Below the pieces are notes generated by a model. It was given only the letters and a program-made list of their open reading frames with translations. It made no database searches and was not told the origin of the DNA. Below are positions 10,275-21,039 of a DNA stretch of 64,000 nt, in pieces. A program made the translations under genes and the position numbers. Within the stretch, counting starts at the first letter, position 1, and each line of letters starts with the position of its first letter. Origin of the DNA: Macrothele yani (Eukaryota > Arthropoda > Arachnida > Araneae > Macrothelidae); NCBI GenBank assembly GCA_039090855.1, contig CM077010.1:48936905-49000904 (forward strand), given 5' to 3'.

Positions 10275-12021
10275 CTATAAAAAAAAAAAAAAAAAATTAA
10301 TCAGCTCTTGACAGATGAGCAAGCAGAATTACAAACCCACACAAAATTATACTGATCTACTATAGCAGAGATGGCCAAACGTTTTGGGTCCTGGGGCTAC
10401 TTTTGATCTTTAGTACAGATTGGTGGTCGACTAATAAATTAACTGATAAAATTCGTAAGGCATGGGGGGGGGACCTGGCAAGGACATAATTGCTACAAAA
10501 TGAAATAATTACTTATATTTGAAGCATACAAAATGCATTTAAAACAATACAAAAAAGAATAATTAAAAAAAAGGAACATTGAAACTCCTATTTGATCAAC
10601 CTGAAAGAGGAAATGTGTTCAAAACAAAAATGGAGAAATTGCGGCAACTGTAACGGAGTAAAAAAGTTGAAATTTTTTTTAGGTGTAAGCTCCCTAACAT
10701 TACTATTTTCCAGGCATACCTCTTTTTTAAAAAAATTAATACTTCAATAACACACAGGCTTCCTTTAAAAAAACTTGAAACAAAACAATTAAAATAATAA
10801 CAGAATGGTTAATTTTTTGAAATAACATTAAAAAAACATTAAATTTGTCTTTCAGATGTAGGCAACCTTACTTTATTTTTTTGCAGACACACAACACTGA
10901 AGTCCATCAAGAAGTTGATCATGTTGCAACTCATATGATATTACTGCAATCCTCAAACAGCAAGGCAAATGGTAGTCAGTTATGCAATTCCTATCTTTTG
11001 TTTTTATTGCTTTCATTGTAGAAAATAAAGATTCACACAAGTTGGCTGGACCTCCCCCCCCCCAATCTCATATAAAATGCCAAATTTTGAATATGTTTTA
11101 TCTTATAACAGCTGCCAGAATTCTGTACCACCACTATCATTAGCTCTTGCTTTCAAGAATTGGTCGCAGCAGCTTCACTATTTCTTCTTTAATTTTAATT
11201 GGATCTCCGTCGACTAGCTCTGCTGTCTTCAAAAGTCAGCTTGGCCACACCATCCATCTTTATTTCCTTTAATGGAATTGTTATAAATGCCACAACGTCT
11301 TCTAGCTTTGAAAACTCAGAGAACCTTCTTTCGAATTATCCGTGCAAATTGCCCAATTGCTTTGCAAGGCACTCGAAGTTAGGGGATGTACTACACTCAG
11401 ACTCTTGTTCCACACACTTAAAAGTTTTTTAAATCACCGCTTGCTTTTCAGCTGAGTTCCAAATAGTTTGATTTTTTCCTTGAAACTTTTGATCAAACTC
11501 ATAACTACTCTAACAGGGATTCATTTCCCCTTGTAACCAGATATTTTTTTAATTTAATTTTTTGTTTATATCACAAAGAAATGACAGCTTTATTAACTAC
11601 TGTATCTTCCAACTGATTGTAATTCTCTCCCTGTGATTTTAGAAACTCTTTGATTTCTGGAAGGAGGCTTCTAAATTTCTTTTAAGAATGAAGCGCGAAT
11701 GAGCCAGTGAACATCGGTGTGTAGAAGGAGATCGAATGCTCGGCTCCGCATTCTTCAAGTAAAGTTCAAAACTTGCATCTTTGAAGGCTTCTGGATCGAA
11801 TTGAGTTCAGGCTAGTCATAACATCATTTGAACTCAAAATTTTGCAGCACAACACTTACTGATGGATAATACAATGATACAACATGAAGGAGGGTATATC
11901 TTCGTCATCTCTGTACAATGTGATGAAGCCTACTTTATTTCCTACCACAGCAGGTGCGCCATTAGTTGTCATGGACACTAATTTATGGATTGGAAATTTG
12001 TGTTGGTAATAAACGATTTAA

Positions 12022-12075
12022 AGCTATGTATTTTCATTAGAATGGGAAAAACCATTCTAATGAAAATACATAGCT
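12022..12075. repeat. Perfect 24-bp fold-back inverted repeat
   Basis: The arm 12022-12045 (beginning AGCTATGTATTTTCATTAG) is exactly complementary to 12052-12075, with a 6-nt GAAAAA loop. It lies inside hAT coding sequence at the AQLCIFIRM motif and disrupts that frame. An inverted local copy of this kind fits a template-switch error during repair or replication. Confidence 0.9.
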
Positions 12076-12412
12076 GAGCCATGTCAGTAAAATCTTTACT
12101 AATTGAATGCAAAGACAGAAAAGTACACTTATGTAAATCTTCTGTTAACTGGCCTTCTAAGTTCTTACTCATAATTTCCATCCTTCTCACCATAGTGTTT
12201 AATGCTAGAGAAACATCTTTAATCGTTGAAAGTCTTCCCGATTTATTTTTAAAATCCCTGAAAAAAAAAAAAAAACTTCTGCTTTACAGAAAGCCTGTTT
12301 GATTAGTTCTCCAATTTCAAATGGTTTGCTTAGTTTCAGTAATCTTGAATGATGCTAATGTGACTGCTTTTGACTTACAGTTAGTCTTTGTGAATACAGA
12401 CTGATGAGTGCT

Positions 12413-12416
12413 CAAA
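12413..12416 (+). repeat. 4-bp target-site duplication CAAA, left copy
   Basis: CAAA immediately precedes the GGGCCATTCCATG end of the Sola-like element and is repeated at 36350-36353 just after its other end. Keeping one copy restores the interrupted hAT reading frame. Confidence 0.8.
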
Positions 12417-13150
12417 GGGCCATTCCATGCCATTTCAACAAGGGGTGGTTTGCTGTGCCATTTTTTACTGTTTTTTATTGTTGTTTTTTTTATTTTTGTG
12501 CAGTTGTTTGTACATCTTAAGAGTTCAAAACGAATTTTATAAAAAAAAAAAATCCTGATCGTCTGGCGGGGGCACTTGGAACATCCCCAGTTTTGGAGAT
12601 GGCACTTGGAACATTCCCAGTTTTGGAGTTGCAAATATTTACGCAAAATGCTGTAACTTTTCCCCTAATTTAGCTAATTCAAAAATTCAAAAGCCATATT
12701 ATTCAGAATGAAGTGCTGATTACTTTGATTTACTTTATTATCTGGGATGTTTTGGAAATTTTCTTGGTGGTCAAAGTTGACTTTTATTCAGAGCCAAATT
12801 TTCATCGGGAAGGGGTCAAAACACTCAAACCAATTTTATTGTGCAAGAACCATGGTAACAGTAGATTGTATTTAGAGTCAGAAAACTGGAGTGTCTTGAG
12901 CCCTTACAAGATTTTTCACTGATGAAATTGGGAAATTTTGAAATTTTTATTTTTTTCAGTAGCTATATCTCTAGTGACACAATAAAAATCTGACTTTTAT
13001 ACCAGTGACTTCTATTTGGTAACAGCATCATACCAAAATCTGATCACTTTGTTTTGCCTAATAACGAAAATTTGAGATTAAATTTGTGAAAAAATCCACG
13101 TTTTTACATTTGTTTTGAAGGACAATTTTAACTATCCTTCAATATCTAAT
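12417..13150 (+). repeat. Left terminal inverted repeat of the Sola-like element
   Basis: Matches the reverse complement of 35620-36349. Shared blocks include ACATCTTAAGAGTTCAAAAC, TTTACGCAAAATGCTGT, AGCCAAATTTTCA, CAAGAACCATGGTA, AGTAGCTATATCTC and ACTTCTATTTGGTAAC. A local duplication of the GGCACTTGGAACAT phrase is present only in this arm (12571-12615). Confidence 0.85.
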
Positions 13151-13629
13151 TGAAAGATAGAAAATGAAGAAAACTGTCTAAATAAAGAGTAATGTAAGAA
13201 AAATATATACTGGAGGAAATATAGTGCAAAAGTAAAGACTGGTGTAAGAGTTTAAGGGGAGAAGGGGGAAGGGTGCTAAATGTTGAAGGTTTCAATTATG
13301 TAAATATTAGCATTACAATTACTAGAAAAGATTTAATAAGAAACAAAAACTAATGATTACTTACATACTTGTTGCTTATGATTCTGCACAAAATTAGTGA
13401 AAAAAATAATTAGCATAGACTTAAATTTTAAAAACTAATTTGCACAAATTTTATAGTTATGAATGATGAGCCACTTGAAAATGACACATCTGGTTGGTAA
13501 TTTTCAATGTGTTTTTGTTTCACCAAAATGATAATCTGTTAGGGAGTTTTTTCTTTAAGTCTTGAGCTTGATTTCTTGACCTTGTGATGTAACAATTAAT
13601 TAAGTTTATTGCTCAACTCCAGTTCAATG
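13151..13629. other. Inner left flank of the Sola-like element, no gene seen
   Basis: AT-rich DNA between the terminal repeat and the recognisable transposase remnant. The C-terminal catalytic half of the transposase should be here by comparison with 51630-55146 but is not recognisable. It is probably deleted. Confidence 0.4.
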
Positions 13630-14599
13630 TTCCATGTTCTTCCAGTGGCAGTTTGACAACTCAGCAGGAGTTAGCACCAGGGCACATCCTACTGTTACCA
13701 TCACTTTCATAAAAAGCTACAACCTTATCAACCACTTTCTCTGAAAGTTTTCTGGATTTCCTCTGCTCTACATTAGGGAGGATACCATACCTCTCAACTA
13801 AGCTCTGTGTGTTTCTCACTAAGTACTGACTAGCACCAAACTCATGACATGTGTGTTTGCTACAGACCCAGAGACTGAACTTAATATTTTTACTTTCTCT
13901 GGCACAGTTGTATTTTCCTTAAAATTTTCTTTCAGTTTATTTAAGAGAATAGTGTACTCATCTTTCTTCAGATCAGTCGAGCTTTATTTCCAAAGGGCTC
14001 ATCCAAATTGACATGAAAATTAGCACTTAAGTTTCTTTTTCATTGCTGATGTAACTTTTTCTACTTTTTTCTATAGCTAAGGGTCTTTTTTTTATTGCTG
14101 AGCTTCTTAATCTTAACAGGTGAAAGCCCTAAAAAGCCTCACATGCAATATTAATGTTTTTTACTGCCTCATACACTGGGCAAAAGGTCTCTTCATTGGT
14201 TTCTTTTTCATTAAAACTGTAGATTCTTTTAAAACAAGAAATACATAAACTTTTACCTGGAATGGAACTAATCCTAAGTTTGGATGACTTTAAGCAACAT
14301 CTAAAGATATTTCAGTAAGGCCTTTTGTTATAACTTTTTTATGACAACTGAAAGGATCTGAACAGTTCTTTCCATACAGGTGATGGTATTTGACTAGATA
14401 CTTCTCATGATACTGGCAAATAGTTGCAAAGTTTTCCAACTTGAGTTCAGAACAGTTTTTTCCTTATTACTAAGTTCACTGAAATCCTTTAATATACATG
14501 ACATAGGCCCATAAGAAGTCTTATGACAATCCTCATTCACTTTAATTCCCACAGAACACATCATCTTTAACTTCACTTCATCACATGTGTACACTATAC
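13630..14599 (-). pseudogene. Sola-like transposase, N-terminal half, broken and split
   Basis: On the minus strand from 14599: CIVYTCDEVKLKMMC, a Cys-rich NCSDPFSCHKKVITKG segment, LKKDEYTILLNKLKENF, and FYESDGNSRMCPG with LVERYGILPNVEQRKSRKLS just before it. The last block aligns with FYNSDEVSRIMPG in the element at 51630-55146, so both are the same transposase family. Several stops and frame changes are present. The extreme N-terminus continues at 35299-35396, on the far side of the inserted element at 14600-35298, and the two pieces join in frame across the ACTATAC repeat. Confidence 0.7.
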
Positions 14600-14742
14600 A
14601 TGGTTCATACACTTTAAAAAAAAATAAATCCCAGGAGTTTTTCAGGAGTTCATAAAAAAAATTCCAGGAGCCCAAACTTTTGTTAGAATCACAGTGCATT
14701 GTTGCCTATATTGCAAATTACAGTGAAGTTTACTACTTATTC

Positions 14743-14774
<32 letters not shown>

Positions 14775-14966
14775 CGGTTTATTGACCATCATGTGCAACT
14801 CTGAGTGCTATAAGCAGCCGCACATCGCTAATTTAGGGCCACTTGTTGCAGAGAAGGGACAGAGCCAATGCCATCAGACAAATACACCACCCATACCTCA
14901 TATGGGACTCAAAACCACACCCACCTTGGGCGAATGGTCAGACCATTTAGCCACCGGGGAAGCACT
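14743..14966 (-). mobile_element. tRNA-derived SINE with (GT)n tail
   Basis: On the minus strand the head reads GGTGGCTAAATGG, a good A box of the internal RNA polymerase III promoter. About 40 bases later GGTTTTGAGTCCC resembles a B box with one extra T. The element ends in an alternating CA/TG run at 14743-14770. No acceptor-stem pairing is seen, so this is a SINE and not a tRNA gene. Confidence 0.65.
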
Positions 14967-14989
14967 ACACATTCATTTACAATACATCG

Positions 14990-15725
14990 ACTGAAAGCAG
15001 AAAAGATATATACACATCAGTAAAGATGGGAAATTCTGATTCATTAAAACCTTAAACATGCTTCCTTGCATTTCTGAAACAAACAAAATAGAATACATGC
15101 ATGATACTGATAATTTTCTTCCCTGTAACACAATATTTTTTTTACAGTGCCTATATATCAGAAAGCAGGCACTGAGCTAAAGTAAAAGACCCCAAATCAT
15201 TCACAGAGCATGAATCATGTAAACCTCAATAATGACAATGTGCATCACTAAGCTTCACAGGATTTAATTGTTTTTTATCCACAAACCTAAAAGGCAGGAT
15301 ATTCCATGCTCTAGAATTCAAGAAACTAGATAGAAACAAGAACCTGAAAAGCTGGAATGCCAACCCTTTGGAGAACCAGGAGAAAAAAAAAAAAAAACGG
15401 ATTGTTTTCACTTGTATAAAAAATACTCCGAACTTCCGAACTTTCTATTTACAATATGTAACATGCCTTCATTGGATGGCAGACAGTGAAATACTGATGT
15501 TTCTGTATGCCTACTTAGTACGAGGGAAACATTTAAATGCATAATTTTGCAACATGTACTTTCTCTACCTGGATTTATTGTTTCTTTTTGATATTTTTGA
15601 AAAATGGCTACTGGTTAAAATTTTTAGGTAATTTAATAAATGAAAATGTTTGACCAACTTTTTGAACGCACCCGTATATGTCTAACTATTTTGAAAGCTG
15701 AGAAAAAGCAATGCTCGGAGTGCCT

Positions 15726-15761
<36 letters not shown>

Positions 15762-16600
15762 ATTACGCGCTTTTCATGGAAATTTGTCATTTTATTCCGG
15801 AAATTTTCATCTGGTTTCAGTATGTTCATCGAAACTTAATGCATGATAATACACATACAAAAGCCTTCAATTCTGTCGAAATTTTAGTTTGTTCTTAGGG
15901 ACCCCAAGGAGGGGATCTTTTACTTAAAAACTCGATGGGGGAAATGGTGTATATCAAAGGAATGTGTTGAAAATGGCTGAAATCTGATTAATATGCAGTG
16001 TGCATGAGCTTGATCAATTCTTCCACAGATTTGCATGCCGCTAACTGCTATGAAAGAAACCAGGTGAATTACTTTTAAAAGGTATACTTCTCTTTTCTAG
16101 CGGGTAAAGTTTCCCCATTTTATGGACGCAATATAAAGCCGTATGGGAATAAAGTTCGATTGGGAATTGCTGTTGACTTACATTTCCTATCCCTACTTCA
16201 CAGCCACTAATGACCACAATATAAACGAGAGGGGAAATAAAGCAGAATGGGAAGACACAGAGTTTTGTTATCTAAAAAGTTCATTAAGAAAAAGATACAT
16301 TCAGGTAGACATATAACTTCAAGAGATAGGATGTCCCCTACCCCTTTAACAATTCTTATGTTGCATGAGTTTTTCATGAAGTTCATCAGCAACAAGCAAC
16401 AGTGCTTTTTCTTTGGCACTGTGTCGCACGGCATTTGATTTTGCAAGCAATGTTAGTGAGTTTTTTTATTCTACCTGATCAGCATACATTTCAGAGGATG
16501 TTTTTAAATTCAGAAGTGTCTGTTTCAAGTCTTTCCTTCTTCGATTTAAGACATGTCTTCCATTAGCAGCATTCTTTTTTTCATACATTTCTTTTGCTGG
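14990..16600. other. Non-coding stretch inside the nest
   Basis: No gene supported. It contains a poly-A run near 15382, a poly-T run of about 32 bases at 15729-15760 and AT-rich DNA of unknown origin. The last part may include the untranslated start of the Penelope element. Confidence 0.4.
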
Positions 16601-16705
16601 GTTTTCTTCTGTTCATCCAGGTAAGCTACATACTTTTTCAAAACAGTTCCGCAAATTGAAAAAATTCTATATTCACTTCCAATAGAAGATAGGAACTTCG
16701 CAAGA

Positions 16706-18509
16706 ATGAAAATCGCAAGGTCTCTTCACAAACACAATCCACGACGGTGTAAAACCACCGAAGAATGCCAGCTTCATGAGGAAATGCAGCAGCTGATTGA
16801 ATTGAAAAAGGACCCAGATATTGCCATTCTTTTAGCTGATAAAACTAGTCAAGTTGTGCTCTTAAATCAAAGTGATTATATAAAAAAAATGCTCAATGCC
16901 ATTTCTAGTGTCCCTCATGTAATAGTGAAACGAGACCCCACCAGGGCTACTGTTAGTGCTTTAAGCCGCCTTAAGAACTCTTCAGCTCCTCCGGACTCCT
17001 TTTCAAAAGCCTTCAATCCACCCCCGGCTGCCATGTGCCTGATTTATTTGGTAGATTAAAACTACACAAGGAAGGGTACCCTATTCGCCCTCTTGTATCA
17101 GGTTACATTGCCCCCACCCGACCTTTGGAAAAAGCTTTGGCAAGTTATCTCACCAAATTTACAGTGAATTCTTCCTACTCAATAAAGAGCACAACACAAG
17201 CTATTGATAGGTTAAAGTTAATTCAGCCACTACCAAATTCCTATTTTTTGGCGTCCCTAGATGTAGTTTCGTTATACACGAATGTACCTATGGAAGCTAC
17301 ATTTCAGTTGATTCAGGCTTTGCTCATTGATTCTGACATTCCTGCCAATGATATTGCTTTCATAATGAATGCTCTTCATCTCATTAAAAAGCGTTCATTT
17401 TTCAAATTTCAGAACATATTTTACCAACAAACCGACGGGACAGCCATGGGTTCACCTTTATCCGCAGTCTTAGCAGAAATTCTTCTACAGCATATTGAAA
17501 ATAAAGTCATACAAGAATTCCCACAAAAACCTAGTCTCTATATCCGTTACGTTGATGACATCTTGGTAATTTGGCCATATACCATAAATCAGTTACAGCA
17601 GTTTGTCAACGCTATGTCTGCTCAATACCCCTCCATCAAACTCACGATAGAACTTGAAAATAACTTCGTCTTACCTTATCTTGACTTTCAAATTACTCGT
17701 ACCCCTTCTGACAATTCCCTGTCTTTTGCCGTTTATCGAAAACCTACTTCCATTCCACACCCACTCTAATTCCGTACAATTCTGCTCACATTTTTCAGCA
17801 TAAAATTTCTGCTCTGCACTTCCTATTTAGAAGAGCATATTCACATTCTTCTAGCCATTTCGCCAGAGCTCAAGAACTACAATGGATATCATCCCTCGCT
17901 AAAAACCATGGTTACCCGGACAACGTTGTTAAGGGAGTGCACAATAAAGTACGGTTTTCTATGTCAACTGCTTTAATTAGTGAGCAAGTGCCTAAAAAGT
18001 ATGTTGGATCTGTTGATTTTAATCCACATATTGTAAACCTCCTTACCAACATATGTTCTCGTCATAAAATACAATTTGGAATACGATCATGCAATCTATA
18101 TACCATTATCCGCAATGATCGTGACAAAATTGACAAAGGGAAAAAATGGGGTGTGTATGTTATTCCTATGCTTGACACTATCTCTGGTGAACTAAACAAT
18201 CATTATGTGGGTTCTACCAAAAGAAATTTGGATTTGAGATTAAATGAACACAGATATGATCTAAAAATGAATCACCAAAGCACCTCTTTTGCAAGAACCA
18301 TAAGTGCTGGAAATTCCATCCCAGACTGGGACAACGCTAAAATCATAAACACACCTAACTCTGTTTATTCCTTGTTATTTGCAGAAAGCCTCTATATTTC
18401 GGCTTATAATACAAATTGCTGTAATGACTATTATCCTTATGTTTTACCTGAACCTTGGAGCAATCTTGTTGGAAAGGACAGCACAATAGCAATTGCTTCT
18501 GTTAAGTGA
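16706..18509 (+). pseudogene. Penelope reverse transcriptase plus GIY-YIG endonuclease, two frameshifts
   Basis: The N-terminal domain runs from 16706 and breaks near 17035, where the frame shifts into FGRLKLHKEGYPIRPLVSG, the first RT block. ASLDVVSLYTNVP (block A aspartate), GTAMGSPLSAVLAE (block B) and YVDDILVIW (catalytic YxDD) follow, then FAVYRKPT. A second frameshift near 17750 leads to a connector with RRAYSHSS and NHGYPDNVVKGVH. The endonuclease shows WGVYVIPM, then HYVGSTKRNLDLRLNEHR, with the two tyrosines and the arginine expected of GIY-YIG. The frame ends at 18509. RT copies RNA primed at DNA nicks made by the endonuclease. Catalytic residues are intact, but the frameshifts mean this copy is dead or carries sequencing errors. 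Confidence 0.9.
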
Positions 18510-18636
18510 TCATTGGCTAACTATGCCTTTTTTTATTGTCTTGTTATCTGGTATATCATGTGACATTGACATTACCTTTCCCATGATGCATCTACCCCAC
18601 GTACTTAAGACCAGCATGTAGCCACATGGTGAAATT

Positions 18637-18679
18637 ACATCTGATGAAGGTGTCAATGTGACACCGAAAGTGCTCATGT
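18637..18679 (+). ncRNA. Hammerhead-ribozyme-like motif in the Penelope 3' region
   Basis: CTGATGA (18641-18647) is followed by one extra A, then a perfect 7-bp helix II (GGTGTCA with TGACACC, loop ATG), then GAAA (18666-18669). Two pairs of a minimal helix III and C at 18675 as the cleavage-site base follow. Helix I closes as ACAT (18637-18640) with ATGT (18676-18679). Small type I hammerheads with very short helix III are known from Penelope-like elements. The extra A after CTGATGA departs from the consensus core, so activity is uncertain. Confidence 0.6.
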
Positions 18680-18708
18680 GTTTTTAAACTGTATATAGAC
18701 TTCATTTT

Positions 18709-19244
18709 TTAGCTGAATAAATACCATCGTGCAACAAGACGGATTTCTTTTAATACTACTACATACTTTTGATGAGCACAGGCATCACTCAGTAATAGCT
18801 CTTTTGACAATTCAACATCTTCTATTTTCCCAACTGTATTTACATGGTCAACAATAATTCTTCTTGCTACAACAGATTCTTCTCTTAAGTTCTCCACCAT
18901 GATTTGTTTATTTGTAGAAAATCCTCTTTCAACAGTGGCCTGCCCATGGGATAGAAGCAGAAGTATCCTTCATGACTTCCCAAAAGTGTCTATACTTATT
19001 AGCAACAGTAGCATGGTAAAGCTCATCTAGTCTGTGTTCTTGGATCAAAATTTGTGAGCTCAGCCTTCCTTTCATTGACAAGTTCCTGTACTAAATCACT
19101 ATACTCCTTTATGATATTATTACAATTTGCTTCCAAAACTTTCTTTGCATCGACAAGGATGAGTAATATCCTGCTGAACCATATCTTCTGAATTTCCCAA
19201 AAACTTTCTTGGGTCTAAACATGTCATTGACCTAACCAATGGAT
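18709..19244 (-). pseudogene. BED-finger hAT-like gene, copy A: C-terminal part
   Basis: The minus strand reads CLDPRKFLGNS, then KYRHFWEVMKDTSAS, then HGQATVERGFSTNKQIMVEN, LREESVVARRIIVDHV and VELSKELLLSDACAHQKY. The block with A-x-V-E-R-G-F-S-x-N-K and E-N-L corresponds to the C-terminal dimerisation region of a hAT-like family. It ends at the Penelope element on the left and at a palindrome (19245-19293) on the right. Stops occur around 19000-19100. The same family recurs at 22830-23220 (copy B), and an N-terminal piece is at 31979-32428. Confidence 0.65.
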
Positions 19245-19293
19245 ACTATAAGGGTCATTCCATGTGAAATCAACATGAAATGACCCTTATAGT
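19245..19293. repeat. 49-bp palindrome made of Sola-like terminal sequence
   Basis: ACTATAAGGGTCATTCCATG reads outward from the left and its near-exact complement from the right, with about 7 bases between arms. The core GGGTCATTCCATG matches the tips of both Sola-like elements in this window. TATA flanks AGGGTCATT...AATGACCCT on both sides, which would fit a 4-bp target duplication around a 37-bp hairpin. Confidence 0.75.
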
Positions 19294-19600
19294 AAGCGTT
19301 CAGCAGCTACAACTCAACGAATTATCTGAGGGCAAGTTCCTGCCCTGGAAACCTGGGGGGGGGGGGACAACACCAAAACTACAAAACTATTAACGATAAT
19401 GAATTTCTCGTCCGATCGGGAGATTCTCAGCATTTACAAAACGCGAGACATTATCTCAGGGCATGAACCTTCTCAGCAAACCTGGGGGGAGGGGGTGCCA
19501 AAATTAAAAATATGAATTTCTCGTCCAATCGGAAGATTTTCAGCATTTACAAACTAGAACTCGAGACATTACAACATTATCTGAGGGCATGAACCTACTC
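19294..19600 (+). repeat. Short tandem repeat, unit about 120 bp
   Basis: Two and a half copies of a unit with the phrases GAATTTCTCGTCCRATCGG, ATTTTCAGCATTTACAAA, CGAGACATTA, TCTGAGGGCATGAACCT and a G-rich run (CCTGGGGGG). Confidence 0.7.
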
Positions 19601-19619
19601 CAGGGTTCATACTCTTTTT

Positions 19620-21039
19620 GAAAATGGAAATTAAGGAGTTCTTAAGGACCTTCAGGCTATTTTTAAAGACCTTTAAATATTTTTTAAGGACTTCATAATC
19701 GCTGCATGCAAATATACACAATATACAAAATGTGAGTTAACTATTACAACATAAGTCATTTTAACACAATAAATCAATTTTGTTGAAACTAATGAATATT
19801 CCATTGCACAATTATATGAATTAAAATTAGTTCTACTAAAATAAACCTAAATACCCCAACAGAAAAACCAACTAACTTAAAAGTTCCTTATATACATTAC
19901 TTACTGGTAATGCTGGATCCATTATGTCCTGAAGCATATCTTTGCATCTACAGAACTAACACTCTGCTTCTACGTATTGTGGTGTGAAGCATAAAATGTA
20001 TTTATTTTGGAATTTCAATTTTCAACAAATTTTCACCCATTAATTGTGATTATAGCCCATCTTTGTGGTTTCGGAAACTTTTTAAATTTGCATTTGTTTT
20101 TCCTTCAATGTTTATCCGAATTTATATTTTTTTATTAATTTACAAATTCATTTTAACAAAAACAGTGTTACAAATACAGCTTAGAATTTCATATGGCTGT
20201 GATTGTCAGTCTTTAAAATTTTTGGTATCTTTAATTTTCCATTCAACAACTTAATTCCTTCCATTAGAATTACTTTTACAAATATGTACGGACACAGGCT
20301 AAGAAACTAAATGTATTAATTCTGTGGGTGGCATCACTACAAGTGCCGCAGCTGGAAAAATAGCACTTTTATAAAAATGCAGCACAGCTTGTTAGACCTG
20401 TTTTAGGTTAATGAAGCAAGTAAACACACTATCTAAATCAAATTGAAACACACAAGTTCATCGTAACTTAAATCATATCATCGGAATTGAAAGCCCTAAG
20501 TTCAATAAAAATGCTTGCATAAATTTCAAAACTACATTGGCAGAATTCAAAGAATCAAAGCTGAACAGTGAAGCATCACTTTCTTTTAAGTATTTATTTA
20601 TTTATTTACTACACAGCTTCCGAATTCCCAAATGTGGAGAAAAATTTGGTTTTCGTAGATTTGGATGAATAACACATTTTTGCTTGTGTAACTGTTGCAT
20701 TTTTATTTTTATTTTATTTTTAATTCTACAGCTGTAGCACTTGTAGTAACTTCTTCCATACACGTAATGCAGGTTGATTTTAAACATTTGGCAATAGTGT
20801 ATAAGGTGTAAAAGCTGAAACAAACTGCAGTAACCACAAGATACCTATGAAATTTCCTTCAGAATTTTTACTTCTATTATACATCTTTTTTGCTCTTAAA
20901 CTTAAACAAGAAAGATGACACCGAATTTTCAGGTGTAATAAGCAAGTCTTTTCAATCCGTTCTGACGCAAATTAAATTTATCAAAGCTATTCAAAGTCAA
21001 TGGATCCGGTATGGAAAACAATAGTATCTGACAGAAGAA
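19620..21039. other. AT-rich non-coding stretch
   Basis: Beyond the repeated TTAAGGAC phrases of the terminal region (19620-19700) I see no gene or recognised repeat. Small open frames here have no support. Confidence 0.4.

Larger units (their letters stand above)
10880..12416 (-). pseudogene. hAT transposase (GTF2IRD2/ZBED-like), C-terminal part, decayed
   Basis: Read on the minus strand from 12416: QSVFTKTNCKSKAVTLASF, then EIGELIKQAF, EGQLTEDLHKCTFLSLHS, MAQLCIFIRM, VSMTTNGAPAVVGNKVGF, and FRSLLPEIKEFL followed by YNQLEDTVVNKAV. These match in order the RNase-H-like hAT transposase seen in GTF2IRD2-like and ZBED5-like proteins, including the T-D/N-G-A-P-A-M/V-V-G block. Many stops and frame changes make it non-functional, and the C-terminal dimerisation region is not clear. 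The N-terminal remainder is 24 kb away at 36354-36597, and the two halves join in frame. Confidence 0.8.
16600..18713 (+). mobile_element. Penelope-like retroelement, nearly full coding length
   Basis: Contains the two hallmark domains of canonical Penelope-like elements in order, a reverse transcriptase (about 16706-17769) and a GIY-YIG endonuclease (about 18130-18320). A short 3' region follows with a hammerhead-like motif (18637-18679). The right boundary abuts decayed hAT-like coding sequence at about 18714. The left boundary is not resolved. No target duplication was identified. Confidence 0.85.
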
